A stretch of 64,000 nucleotides of DNA from Salvelinus alpinus (lineage: Eukaryota; Chordata; Actinopteri; Salmoniformes; Salmonidae). How positions within the stretch are numbered: the stretch's first letter is position 1; every line of letters begins with the position of its first letter. The stretch covers positions 23,488,969 through 23,552,968 of the forward strand of contig NC_092092.1 in assembly GCF_045679555.1 (NCBI RefSeq). Direction: 5' to 3'. Under the pieces are notes generated by a model that ran no database searches, was not told the origin of the DNA, and saw only the letters and a program-made list of their open reading frames with translations. The position numbers and the translations under genes are program-made. Of the stretch, positions 44,100 through 56,762 are shown one piece after another.

Positions 44100-44805
44100 A
44101 CCGACGAGGCCCGCTACCAAGGACTGTGGGCTCTCCTTCTCCGTGGACAACATGAGTAAGTCATTTAAACGTGTAACCCTCACAGGGCTGCCGGCCCAGA
44201 CGGCATCCCTAGCCTCATACTCAGAGCATGTGCAGACCAGCTGGCTGGTGTGTTTACGGACATATTCAATCTCTCCCTATCCCAGTCTGCTATCCCCACA
44301 TGCTTCAAGATGGCCACCATTGTTCCTGTACACAAGAAGGAAAGGTAACTGAACTAAATGACTATCTCCCCGTAGCACTCACTTCTGTCATCATGAAGTT
44401 CTTTGAGAGACAAGGATCATATCACCTCCACCTTACCTGTCACCCTAGACCCACTTCCATTTGCTTACCACCCCAATAGGTCCACAGACGATGCAATCGC
44501 CATCACACTGGACACTGCCCTATCTCATCTGGACAAGAGGAATATCTATGAAAGAATGCTGTTCATTGACTATAGCTCAGCATTCAACACCATAGTACCC
44601 TCCAAGCTCATCATTAAGCTTGAGGCCCTGGGTCTCAACCCCGCCCTGGGCAATTGGGTCCTGGACTTCCTGACGGGCCGCCCCCAGGTGGTGAAGGTAG
44701 GAAGCAACATCTTCACTTCGCTGATCCTCAACACTGGGGCCCCACAAGGGTGCGTGCTCAGCCCCCTCCTGTGCTCCCTGTTCACCCATGACTACGTGGC
44801 CACAG
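44100..44805 (+). mobile_element. LINE RT fragment on + strand
   Basis: The frame 44403 onward reads [45 protein letters not shown] and [20 protein letters not shown], the RT fingers and the PQGCxLSPLL motif. Upstream, another frame reads [11 protein letters not shown], corresponding to the AAGPDSIPS block. It stops abruptly at about 44805, where a Tc1-like sequence begins in the same frame. Confidence 0.85.
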
Positions 44806-45737
44806 CGGAGATTGGAGTATCTGTCCATAGGACCACTTTAAGCCGTATACTCCATAGAGCTGGGCTTTACAGAAGAGTGGCCAGAAAAAAGCCATTGCTT
44901 AAAGAAAAAATAAGCAAACACATTTGGTGTTTACCAAAAGGCATGACGGAGACTCCCCAAAAAATAGAAGAAGGTACTCTGGTCAGATGAGACTAAAATT
45001 GAGCTTTTTGGCCATTAAGGAAAACTCGCTGTCTGGCGCAAACACACCTCTCATCACCCCAAGAATACCATCCCCACAGTGAAGCATGGTGGTCGCAGCA
45101 TCATGTTGTGGGGATGTTTTTCATCGGCAGGGACTGGGAAACTGGTCAGAATTGAAGGAATGATGGATGGCGCTAAATACAGGGAAATTCTTGAGGGAAA
45201 CCTGTTTCAGTCTTCCAGAGATTTGAGACTGGGACAGAGGTTCACCATCCAGCAGGACAATGACCCTAAGCATACTGCTAAAGCAACACTTGAGTGGTTT
45301 AAGAGGAAACATTTAAAATGTCTTGGAATGGCCTAGTCAAAGCCAATTGAAAATCTGTGGTATGACTTAAAGATTGCTGTACACCAGCAGAAGCCATCCA
45401 ACTTGAAGGAGCTGGAGCAGTTTTGCCTTGAAGAATGGGCAAAAATCCCAGTGGCTAGATGTGCCAAGCTTATAAAGACATACCCCAAGAGACTTGCAGC
45501 TGTAATTGCTGCAAAAGGTGGCTCTACAAAGTATTGACTTTGGGAGGGGGGGTAAATAGTTATGCACGCTCAAGTTTTCTGTTTTTTTGTCTTATTTTTT
45601 GTTTGTTTTACAATAACAAATATTTTGCATCTTCAAAGTGGTAGGCATGTTGTGTAAATCAAATGATACAACCCCCCAAAAAATATATTTTAATTCCAGG
45701 TTGTAAGGCAATGAAAACTTTCTCAAGCCACTGTAAG
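44806..45737 (+). mobile_element. 5'-truncated Tc1-like transposon
   Basis: Starts in the second DNA-binding helix region ([19 protein letters not shown]), then [13 protein letters not shown]. Further frames give [24 protein letters not shown] text (45079 on), [20 protein letters not shown] and [16 protein letters not shown] sequence, the catalytic domain of a DD34E transposase. It ends near AACTTTCTCAAGCCACTGTA. The left terminal repeat is missing. Several stops make it inactive. Confidence 0.85.
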
Positions 45738-45739
45738 AC

Positions 45740-48072
45740 AAGGAAAAGTAAAAATCCCTTTGCGACACCTCTCGTCCGACTCTCCTACAACTCTTGTCAG
45801 TCTGAATAGGCCCTTGACTATCAGCAGAGGAACAGAGGTGGGCAAATATCTGACCTGCTACTTTTCACAGCAATTCACAGCAATCTTAATTCAACAGACT
45901 CTGCCAGTTGAATAAGAAGTGCAAAAAATAAACTTATTAAAGAATGTTCCTCCATACTCTTCCAAAAAAGAGAGTCCACATTAGCTTAGTATTAACCCAT
46001 TCACAACACATCGACCACAAATGGTGTTGACACCAATTGAGCATCTTATGCAATGTAGTTGTCATTTGGCACATGTAAGCTTAACAGTGACGCCAAGCAA
46101 GAGCAAATAGAGCAGTAGTGGAAAGATGGTATCTGAGCCCCTAAGCCACCAAATTCCTTGCATGAGCTCAGTCTGATAGTAGGACACTCAAGCCTGTCAC
46201 TTTTTAATCCCCTCCAAGATCCTCCTCGCACGCCACGTCGCCTTAAAAAGAACAACAAACCACTGGCACTAAAAGTGGACAGGACAAATAATTCCTGCTT
46301 CCGGTCCCCCAAAAACCAGATGGGTTCTTGAACATGTGTGTGTGTGCTGGCTCTTGACAATGTATTGAATTGTGAGACAAATGTAGACTTTAAGCTCTTG
46401 GGAACAATAATGTTTAAAGCAAATTCATAAAGGTTTGAGTGTCCTAAACTGAATAAGGCTGTAATAAAATTATGTCTCCATCAACTTGCCCATTGACTAC
46501 CGACGGGGTCACCCAACCATACTAATATGTACGGATTTGCTCCCACACTTCAACCCAGACAAGAATACCTTGTGGCATTCTCAAGGACTTGGACAGCTTT
46601 TTGTGTGTTATTTTCTCTCCCAAGTATGGCTTTATGGTGTCTAAGAGCTTTTGCATTCAAATGAGTCTATCTCTTCTTTCTCACACTCTGGCCAGAGGCA
46701 GCTGGTTAGTGGACAATGGCCTGACGCACAGGTGTCCACTGAGAGTGAATTAAGGGTTCTCTAGCTTTAAATTTTTGTTTTATAGCTATTTCAACCCAGG
46801 CAACGCTTGTTTAAGTTTCAATAAGGAGATGTGATGGAACACTGGGACTCTTGTATCAGTTTGAGGGTGCATTCACAAACACATGACCAACATCAATCAC
46901 TGATGAATTGTAGGCCTGCTACAACAATGACCGATTGTCACTGGTGCTGTGACATCCTATATGTTTCATCATCTTATGCAATCTTGTTATTTCCCTCATC
47001 AACAAGATCCTTCAGTCCACAAAAAGGATGCCGTATTGCTGGAGGGACATCCATCATTTTGTGGAAAGGTGGCTTTTATTTTAGTGTGGCACTTAAAATT
47101 CTGCCTGATTCTTCTGGTTCAGCGCCTCATGTGCAGACAGTAGTTCTTTCTAGGCGACTGATGAGGTCATACTGTCCTGGGAAAGTTAAGTTATCCCTTT
47201 AAATCAACAAATGATGCCGACCTCTGCTGAGTATATGAATGTGCCTGGTGGCAGATGGCAGCGTTCCATAACCCATAGACTTAGAGCACTAATCCCCAAG
47301 GGGGATCATGCATCCCTGGGTCATCAGTTGCTCACACCAAGGAAGAGGGGAGAGTGAGAGAAAAGATAGAGAGGACTCTTGTTCGCCCTTAATCCCCCAA
47401 ATTGAGCAAATACATTTTAGAGTTCTGCATATGCAAAAGCGGGAACTTAAGACTCTCCCCAACCCTGATTAGGCCTCTATCTTATCAGCTGCCGGTTGAT
47501 AGGGATGCCCATGAATAATTACGGACACCCAAGTAGAGTTCTTTTACCAACTTGTCTTTTTGACAGCTGCAGGCAAATAAATAAAAAAATGTTTACCTTT
47601 ATTTTACCAGGCAAGTCAGTTAAGAACAAATTCTTATTTACAATGACGGCTCTTTGGAAGACACTCTCGAGAAGTATCCCAAATAAACAGGAATCATAAG
47701 TCTATCCCAAAAACACAAGAGCGCTAAATCAAGGCCACCAATAGTGGTGCGTCAATATCATGATTTTAAAAAGATTGTCACACTCCAGTTATGAATTATT
47801 TTACCATGGAGCAATGTCTGACACTCGTATCATGTAGGAGTCATGAATGTGTGTGTTGAGACATATCAGCTGCTGTCTCAATCCAATCCAGAGCTCTCTG
47901 TTACTCAGCAGTTGAAGAAGTTATTCCTTCATCCCCCTTCTCTGAGAGAACGGTTCTCACAGATTCACACCTCTCCATCTGGACTTGCCCCTTTCCAAAT
48001 GTCAATCACAGCAGGGACCCCCTGTTTTCAACTGAAATCAGGGACAAACCCATTTTAGAAGACTTTGGAGGG
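45740..48072. other. No gene recognised; one SINE tail
   Basis: Only a short inverted SINE tail (TTTACCTTTATTTTACCAGG, 47590-47660) is identifiable. The 123-codon and shorter open frames here have no splice support or family similarity. Confidence 0.45.
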
Positions 48073-48538
48073 GGCCTCCCAAGTGGCGCGGTGGTCTAAG
48101 GCACTGCATAGCATGTGCTAGCTGTGCCACTAGAGATCCTGGTTCAGTCCAGGCTATGTCGCAGCCGGCCACAACCGGGAGACCCATGGGGCGGCACACA
48201 ATTGGCCCAGCGTCGTCCAGGTTAGGGGAGGGTGAGGCCGACCGGGATATCCTTGTCCCATCGTGCTGTAGCGGGCCGGGTGCATGCACGCTGACACCGT
48301 CGCCAGAAGTACGGTGTTTCCTCCGACACATTGGCGCAGCTGGCTTCTGGGTTAAGCGGGCATTGTGTCAAGAAACAGTGCGGCCTGGCTGGGTCGTGTT
48401 TCGGGGGACACACCGCTCTCGACCTTCGCCTCTCCCAAGTCCGTACAGGAGTTGCAGCAGTGGGACAAGACTGTAACTACCAATTGGATACCACGAAATC
48501 GGGGAGAAAAAAGGGCAAAAAAAATGTACAATTAAAAA
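48073..48538 (+). repeat. Full-length tRNA-derived SINE, about 460 bp
   Basis: The head has an A-box region AGTGGCGCGGTGGTCTAAGG and a B-box region GGTTCAGTCC (48141-48150). The long body contains CAATTGGCCCAGCGTCGTCC and CGGTGTTTCCTCCGACACAT. The 3' end is TACCAATTGGATACCACGAA followed by GGGGAGAAAAAAGGGC and A-rich sequence. It is a salmonid SINE; the exact family name is uncertain. Confidence 0.85.
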
Positions 48539-49304
48539 TAAGGGCATTGGGGGTAAACAACTGCTGTTTAATTGATATAATTTGTTGTTGTTTTTTGTCC
48601 TTCTCTTTCTAGATTCACTTTTTAGGATGTCAATTGTCAATCAGTGGAGGCACCTGGGAGGAGGTAAGGGAGGACCATCCTCCTCAGTGAATTTCATAAA
48701 AATGTAAATAGTAAAACATTAAAAATGCATCCTTTTTAGATAAAACTATACTAAATATTTTCACATGGCACCAAATAATTTATTAAAACACACTGTTTTG
48801 CAATGAAGGTCTACAGTAGCCTCAGCAGCACTCTGTAGGGTAACACCATGGTGTAGCTGGAGGACAGCTAGCTTGAATACAAAACCTAGTTCTCACTATG
48901 CTCTCACCACTGTTCTCACCCACTTCCATTCCAATTACACAGTAATTATGACAACTGCTGGAGGACGTCCTCCAACTTATCAGAGCTCTTGCAGCATTAA
49001 TTGACGTTGTCCATCCAATCACAGGATCAGAGAATGAATCTAGTACTGAAAGCATAAACTACAGCTAGCTAGCACTGCAGTGCGTAAAATGTGGTGAGTA
49101 GTTGACTCAAAGAGAGAGAAAGACAATAGCTGAATAGTTTTGAACAAATAAATTTCTTCCAAAATGAAGGAGAAGCGAGAGCGAGAGAACTATATTTATT
49201 GTATTTTTTTAAACTTTCACTTTCAATTGCGAATGTCAGGGTAAGCTTTTGGCTCTATTAAAAAAACATCCTGTGGCGTTCTGCATTTGCATCGAATAGC
49301 CCCC

Positions 49305-51580
49305 GTGATATGCAACTTTTCAGGGAAGATAGGAACCAATATACACAGGCAGTTAGGAAAGCTAAGGTTAGCTTTTTTAAACAGAAATTTGCATCCTGTA
49401 GCACAAACTCAAAAAAGTTCTGGGACACTGTAAAGTCCATGGAGAATAAGAGCACCTCCTCCCAGCTGCCCACTGCACTGAGGATAGGAAACTCTGTCAC
49501 CACCGATAAATGCACTATAATTGAGAATTTCAATAAGCATTTTTCTACAGCTGGCCTTGCTTTCCACCTGGCTACCCCTACCCCGGTCAACAGCCCTGCA
49601 CCCCCCACTACAACTCGCCCGAGCGTCCCCCAATTCTCCTTCAACCAAATCCAGATAGCTGATGTTCTGAAAGAGCTGCAAAATCTGGACCACTACAAAT
49701 CAGCCGGTCTAGACCCTCTCTTCCTAAAATTATCTGCCGAAATTGTTGCAACCCCTATTACTAGCCTGTTCAACCTCTCTTTCGTATCGTCTGAGATTCC
49801 CAAAGATTGGAAAGCTGCCGCGGTCATCCCCCTCTTCAAAGGGGGAGACACTCTAGACCCAAACTGCTACAGACCTATATCTATCCTACCCTGCCTTTCT
49901 AAGGTCTTTGAAAGCCAAGTTAACAAACAGATTACCGACCATTTCGAATCTCACTGTACCTTCTCCGCTATGCAATCTGGTTTCAGAGCTGGTCATGGGT
50001 GCACTTCAGCCACGCTCAAGGTCCTAAACAATATCATAACCGCCATCGATAAGAGACAATACTGTGCAGCCGTATTCATCGACCTGGCCAAGGCTTTCGA
50101 CTGTCAATCACCACATTCTTATCGGCAGACTCAACAGCCTTGGTTTCTCAAATGATTGCCTCGCCTGGTTCACCAACTACTTCGTAGATAGAGTTCAGTG
50201 TGTCAAATCGGAGGGCCTGTTGTCCGGACCTCTGGCAGTCTCTATGGGGGTGCCACAGGGTTCAATTCTCGGGCCGACTCTCTTCTCTGTATACATCAAT
50301 GATGTCGCTCTTGCTGCTGGTGAGTCTCTGATCCACCTCTACGCAGACGACACCATTCTGTATACTTCTGGCCCTTCTTTGGACACTCTGTTAACTAACC
50401 TCCAGACGTGCTTCAATGCCGTACTACTCTCCTTCCGTGGCCTCCAATTGCTCTTAAATGCAAGTAAATCTAAATGCATGCTCTTCAACCGATCGCTGCC
50501 CGCACCTGCCCGACCGTCCAGCATCACTACTCTGGACGGTTCTGACTTAGAATATGTGGACAACTACAAATACCTAGGTGTCTGGTTAGACTGTAAACTA
50601 TCCTTCCAGACTCACATTAAGCATCTCCAATCCAGAATTAAATCTGGAATCGGCTTCCTATTTCGCAGCAAAGCATCCTTCACTCATGCTGCCAAACATA
50701 CCCTCGTAAAACTGACCATCCTGCCGATCCTCGACTTCGGCGATGTCATTTACAAAATAGCCTCCAACACTCTACTCAACAAATTGGATGCAGTCTATCA
50801 CAGTGCCATCTGTTTTGTCACCAAAGCCCCATATCCTACCCACCACTGCGACCTGTATGCTCTCGTTGGCTGGCCCTCGCTTCATACTCGTCGCCAAACC
50901 CACTGGCTCCAGGTCATCTACAAGTCTCTGCTAGGTAAAGCCCCGCCTTATCTCAGCTCACTGGTCACCATAGCAGCACCCACCCATAGCACGCGCTCCA
51001 GCAGGTGTATCTCTCTGGTCACCCCCAAAGCCAATTCTTCCTTTGGCCGCCTTTCCTTACAGTTCTCTGCTGCCAATGACTGAAACGAACTGCAAATATC
51101 ACTGAAGCTTGAGACACATATCTCCCTCACTAGCTTTAAGCACCAGCTGTCAGAGCAGTTTACAGATCACTACACCTGTACACAGCCCATCTGTAAATAG
51201 CCCATCCAACTACCTCATCCCCATACTGTATTTATTTATTTATCTTTCTCCTTTGTACCCCAGTATCTCTACTTGCACATTCATCTTCTGCACATCTACC
51301 ATTCCAGTGTTTAATTGCTATATTGTAATTACTTCACCATCATGGCCTATTTATTACCTTACCTCCCTTATCCTACCTCATTTGCACACACTGTATTTAG
51401 ACTTTTTTCTACTGTATTATTGACTGTATGTTTGTTTATTCCATGTGTAACTCAGTGTTGTTGTATGTGTTGAACTGCCTTGCTTTATCTTGGCCAGGTC
51501 GCAGTTGTAAATGAGAACTTGTTCTCAACTAGCCTACCTGGTTAAATAAAGGTGAAATAAAAATAAAATAAATGTATTTA
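49305..51580 (+). mobile_element. LINE with nearly complete RT ORF, likely SINE-partner (RSg-1 type)
   Basis: The frame 49310-50098 starts in the linker after the missing endonuclease and reads into the RT: KAAAVIPLFKGGD, YRPISILPCLSKVFE, FRAGHGCTSA, FIDLAKAFD. A frameshift at about 50101 moves the reading to 50105-51080: GVPQGSILGPTLFSVYINDV, LYADDTILY, YKYLGVWLD, GKAPPYLSSL. A stop replaces Trp before NELQISL at 51080. The 3' UTR ends GAGAACTTGTTCTCAACTAG and CTACCTGGTTAAATAAAGGTG, nearly the same as the HpaI SINE tail. It is 5'-truncated and inactive, but the youngest-looking LINE in the window. Confidence 0.9.
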
Positions 51581-53290
51581 TTGCCACCGAGGCCTGCCGG
51601 TGTAACTGCTAAATTGCTTTCTGATTGTACACTGTACTGCATGATTGTAGCGGGCTTACTAACGTGTTAGTTCTAGTATGTTGACTATGACGCAGGAGCG
51701 CAACTTTAACTTTGTGATACAAAACGAGGCAATGGTGTGCTTTAAGACCATGCGGACGTTGGGTAGGCTGTTTGGAGTGTTTATCCGACTGGATAAAAAT
51801 GTAATAATAATAATTATGTCCCCCCCACTTCTAAAACCAAAGTTGCGTCCCTGCTATGACGTTACAATGATGTAGCCTGTGTGTAGCTGTTAGCGGTCAT
51901 GATATGAAGGATTGGAAAGTTTTTTTTCGCCTGGTCACATACAGCTGATGTGTTGTGCACTGAAGTCCACAAGCGAAGGGAAAAGGTGAGAAAAGGAGAG
52001 CGCACAGATATTAGCGATAAGGAATGATATATACAACTAGCAAAGTGATCATGCTGTTTTTATGGGGCTGCTATGAAAGTGAACAGTGCTTGAGTATGAT
52101 CAGGGGTGTATTCATTCTGCAGATTCTGTTGAAAAATGTTTCTTAAACAGAAGCAAACGAAACGGGGATATACATACCTGAATTTGTCCAATAGAAACTC
52201 TCATTTACAACTGTTGGACTAATGATTACACCCTAGATCAGCTAGATGCAGGCAAGAGTGTGCAAGGCAGTATGTGTCACTGTCTGTCACCTTGATTACT
52301 CAAAATTCTCTCGACCTGTGCACTTATGTTGTAAACTTTCCTTCATAGGCTATGTTGTAGCAACCTCATGATGTGTACAGGGAAAATTTGAGTATCATGT
52401 AGTAGCCTAAACCTATCGATGTTACGTTGAGCTGGGTGAATAGAATATGAATGTCAGTCATTCAATATGATGTAATAGAAAAAAATAAGGCCATGCTCAT
52501 ATAAAAAAATCTTAAACGGCACCGACTGTCACTGTCATCAATGAAGTAGTGTTGAAATTAACAACAATTTTCACATTACAAGTTACGCTGTGTCAAAACT
52601 AAAGGACAATTAACCTACTTTACAGGACCTTTTTATAAGACTATATAAGTACTTTTATTAGACAACCACACATTCATTCCATATTTAAAACAGTGTGTTG
52701 TTCTTGCGTAGAGATAAAGCAATGGTCTTTAAAAACCTAAGCTAAACTTTAAACCCATGATAAAGCACACTGAGTTCTGATCAACTCAGCTTTTTCTGTG
52801 TAAATCTGTGAGTTGTATGTGCCACCTGCTATATCGATCAATGATAGGCCTACAGAGATCCATAAACTATATTTTACCATAACATGTTATCAATTTAGTC
52901 AGATTGGCTTGACTGTCATTTGAAGAGGCTCAGTCTAGCCTATAGAGATCCTATTACATTACTAGAGGGGCTCTGTCATAAATCCTCAAAGTTACATAAT
53001 GGGGCGAAAATTGCAGCCATCTTGGTCAAGTAGAAATCCAAAACCAGTCTAATTGGAATGAATGGCAAATCCAAAACCAGTCTAATTGGAATGAATGGCA
53101 GTGGTGCCTAGGTGATACATTTGCTGCTTTTACTTATGCAGTAAATAAAAGTATGTCAGAATCAGAATCTGATTTTGAATGTGAGAATCAGAATGAGATC
53201 AATGTGACTCACACATTGCCACTAGTATTTGTTATTCAGACACATTTAACTCCTACATGATGTAGTGTTGTGGCATCTCACTTGTCATGA
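51581..53290. other. No gene recognised; a 33-bp tandem duplication
   Basis: A 33-base unit AATCCAAAACCAGTCTAATT... is present twice without change at 53035-53100. Otherwise no exon or element could be defined. Confidence 0.5.
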
Positions 53291-53299
53291 TGTGTGTTT

Positions 53300-53442
53300 T
53301 GCTCTATATTTGTATTTTTAATCCCAGCCCCCATCCCCGCAGGAGGCCTCTTGCCTTTTGGTAGGCCAAAATTGTAAATAAGAATGTGTTCTTAATGACT
53401 TTTCTAGTTAAATAAAGGTTTTTAAAAAAAAAAAAAATTTAA
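53300..53442 (+). repeat. SINE or LINE tail copy
   Basis: TGTAAATAAGAATGTGTTCT followed by TTTCTAGTTAAATAAAGGTT and an A-run is the salmonid SINE/LINE shared tail. The upstream head is not recognisable. Confidence 0.65.
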
Positions 53443-53584
53443 ATGATGAAAGGCTTTGAGGTGTTATTGGCCACCAGCAGGCTTTTGGCATTCTAGAAAA
53501 AACTACCTGAGCACTGGTGTGTGTCTCCCCCCTGTGTTTAATGAGGAACTAGATGACCCCTTGAGGCTCCACTGACTCAAGTTT

Positions 53585-53771
53585 CAAATATTAATGTCAC
53601 ATGCACAAGTACAGTGAAATGCCTTTCGTACAAACCCAACAACGCAATAATCAATAACAATGTATTACTAGAAAAAAACAATAAAGTAAGTATACTATAT
53701 ACAGGAAATATTTAAAAAGTCAGTTACAATACCATATTTACATGTGCAGGGATACTGGAGTGATGGAAATA
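53585..53771 (-). mobile_element. Outer LINE (family A) 3' UTR, left flank of the Sleeping Beauty relict
   Basis: TTAATGTCACATGCACAAGTAC to GCAGGGATACTGGAGTGATGG matches the UTR at 32600-32830. It continues at 56763 beyond the transposon (TAGATATGTATTGGGGTAAGG), so it was interrupted. Confidence 0.85.
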
Positions 53772-56762
53772 CAGTTGAAGTTGGAAGTTTACATACACCT
53801 GAGCCAAATACATTTAAACTCAGTTTTTCACAATTCCTGACATTTAATCCTAGTAAAAATTCCCTGTCTTAGGTCAGTTAGAATCACCACTTTATTTTAA
53901 GAATGTGAAATGTCAGAATAATAGTAGAGAGAATGATTTATTTCAGCTTTTATTTCTTTCATCACATTCCCAGTGGTTCAGAAGTTTACATACACTCAAT
54001 TAGTATTTGGTAGCATTCCCTTGAAATTGATTAACTTGGGTCAAATGTTTTGGGTAGCCTTCCACAAGCTTCCCACAATAAGTTGGGTGAATTTTGGCCC
54101 ATTCCTTCTGACAGAGCTGGTGTAACTGAGGCAGGTTTGTAGGCCTCCTTACTCGCACACGCTTTTTCAGTTCTGCCCACACATTTTCTATGGGATTGAG
54201 GTCAGGGCTTTGTGATGGCCACTCCAATACCTTGATTTTGTTGTCCTTAAGCCCTTTTGCCACAACTTTGGAAGTATGCTTGGGGTCATTGTCCATTTGG
54301 AAGACACATTTTCGACCAAGCTTTAACTTCCTGACTGATATCTTGAGATGTTGCTTCAATATATCCACATCATTTTTCTCCCCCATGATGCCATCTATTT
54401 TGTGAAGTGCACCAGTCCCTCCTGCAGCAAAGTTTAATCAAATCAAAGTTTATTTGTCACGTGCGCCGAATACAACAGAATACAACAGGTGACCTTACAG
54501 TGAAATGCTTACTTACAGACTCTAACCAATAGTTCAAAAAAGGTGTTAGGCGAGCAATAGGTAAGTAAAGAAATTAAACAACAGTAAAAAGACAGGCTAT
54601 ATACAGTAGCGAGGCTATAAAAGTAGCGAGGCTACATACAGACACCGGTTTGTCAGGCTGATTGAGGTAGTATGTACATGTAGATATGGTTAAAGTGACT
54701 ATGTATATATGATGAACAGAGAGTAGCAGTAAGGTAAAAGAGGGGTTGGCGGGTGGCGGGACACAATGCAGATTGCCCGGTTAGCCAATGTGCGGGAGCA
54801 CTGGTTGGTCGGCCCAATTGAGGTAGTATGTACATGAATGTATAGTTAAAGTGACTATGCATATATGATAAACAGAGTAGCAGCAGCGTAAAAATAGGGG
54901 TTGGGTGGGGGGGGGGGCACACAATGCAAATAGTCCTGGTAGCCATTTGATTACCTGTTCAGGAGTCTTATGGCTTGGGGGTAAAAACTGTTGAGAAGCC
55001 TTTTTGTCCTAGACTTGGCACTCCGGTACTGCTTGCCATGCGGTAGTAGACAGAACAGTCTATGTATGACTGGGGTGGCTAGGGTCTTTGACAATTTTTA
55101 GGGCCTTCCTCTGACACCGCCTGGTGTAGAGGTCCTGGATGGCAGGCAGCTTAGCCCCAGTGATGTACTGGGCCGTACGCACTACCCTCTGTAGTGCCTT
55201 GTGGTCAGAGGCAGAGCAATTGTCGTACCAGGCACTGATTCAACCAGTCAGGATGCTCTCGATGTTGCAGCTGTAGAATCTTTTGAGGATCTCAGGACCC
55301 ATGCCAAATCTTTTTAGTTTCCTGAGGGGGAATAGGCTTTGTCGTGCCCTCTTCACGACTGTCTTGGTGTGTTTGGACCATTCTAGTTTGTTTTTGATGT
55401 GGACATCGAGGAATTTGAAGCTCTCAACCTGCTCCACTACAGCCCCGTTGATGAGAGTGGGGGCGTGCTCAGTCCTCCGTTTCCTGTAGTCCACAATCAT
55501 CTCCTTAGTCTTGGTTACGTTGAGGGAGAGGTTGTTACTCTGGCACCACACAGCCAGGTCTCTGACCTCCTCCCTATAGGCTGTCTTGTCGTTGTCGGTG
55601 ATCAGGCCTACCACTGTTGTGTCGTCTGCAAACTTAATGATGGTGTCGGAGTCGTGCCTGGCCATGCAGTCGTGGGTGAACAGGGAGTACAGGAGGGGAT
55701 TGAGCACGCATCCCTGTGGAGCTCCAGTGTTGAGGATTAGCGTGGCAGATGTGTTGCTACCTACCCTCACCACCTCATCACCAAAGCACCCCCACCATGA
55801 TGCTGCCACCCCCATGCTTCACGGTTGGGATGGTGTTCTTCGGCTTGCAAGCCTCCCCCTTTTTCCTCCAAACATAACGATGGTCATTATGGCCAAACAG
55901 TTCTATTTTTGTTTCATCAGACCAGAGGACATTTCTCCAAAAAGTATGATCTTTGTCCCCATGTGCAGTTGCAAACCGTAGTCTGGCTTTTTTATGGCGG
56001 ATTTGGAGCAGTGGCTTCTTCCTTGCTGAGCAGCCTTTCAGGTTATGTCGATATAGGACTTGTTTTACTGTGGATATAGATACTTTTGTACCTGTTTCCT
56101 CCAGCATCTTCACAAGGTCCTTTGCTGTTGTTCTGGGATTGATTTGCACCTTTCACACCTATGTACGTTCATCTCTAGGAGACAGAACGCGTCTCCTTCC
56201 TGAGCGGTATGCCGGCTGCGTGGTCCCATGGTGTTTATACTTGCGTACTATTGTTTGTACAGGTGAATGTGGTACCTTCAGGCATTTGGGAATTGCTTCC
56301 AAGGATGAACCAGACTTGTGGAGGTCTACCATTTTATTTCTGAGGTCTTGGCTGATTTCTTTTGATTTTCCTATGATGTCAAGCAAAGAGGCACTGAGTG
56401 TGAAGGTAGGCCTTGAAATACATCCACAGGTACACCTCCAATTGACTCAAATAATGTCAATTAGCCTATCAGAGGCTTCTAAAGCCATGACATCATTTTC
56501 TGGAATTTTCCAAGCTGTTTAAAGGCACAGTCAACTTAGTGTATGTAAACTTCTGACCCACTGGAATTGTGATACAGTGAATTATAAGTGAAATAATCTG
56601 TTTGTAAACAATTGTTGGAAAAATTACTTGTGTCATGCACAAAGTAGATGTCCTAACCAACTTGCCAAAACTATAGTTTGTGAACAAGAAATTTGTGGAG
56701 TGGTTGAAAAACGAGTTTTAATGACTCCAACCTAAGTGTATGTAAACTTCCGACTTCAACTG
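53772..56762 (-). mobile_element. Sleeping Beauty-type Tc1 relict, split by a LINE
   Basis: The ends CAGTTGAAGTTGGAAGTTTA and (inverted) CAGTTGAAGTCGGAAGTTTA are flanked by TA. A second inner repeat copy, AGAAGTTTACATACACTCAA, lies near 53981, and its partner near 56535, giving the IR/DR layout. The - strand transposase reads [20 protein letters not shown] and [14 protein letters not shown] (DNA binding, 56386-56159), [20 protein letters not shown] and [16 protein letters not shown] (56149-55778), and DNDPKHTSKVVAKGL with SPDLNPIENVWAELKK (54386-54000). A LINE splits the catalytic domain at 54433-55790. Overall well preserved but broken. Confidence 0.93.
54433..55790 (-). mobile_element. LINE family B inserted in the Sleeping Beauty relict
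   Basis: Begins with the inverted 3' tail AATCAAATCAAAGTTTATTTG, then the duplicated UTR also seen at 37050. The - strand ORF (55815-55240) reads [50 protein letters not shown] and SNNLSLNVTKTKEMIVDYRK, the RT palm with ADD (FADD) motif. It is 5'-truncated at the point where transposase sequence resumes (about 55790). Confidence 0.88.

Noticed and set aside
48156-48612. ORFs of 93 to 106 codons
   Set aside because: They lie within the tRNA-derived SINE at 48073-48538, which is non-coding.
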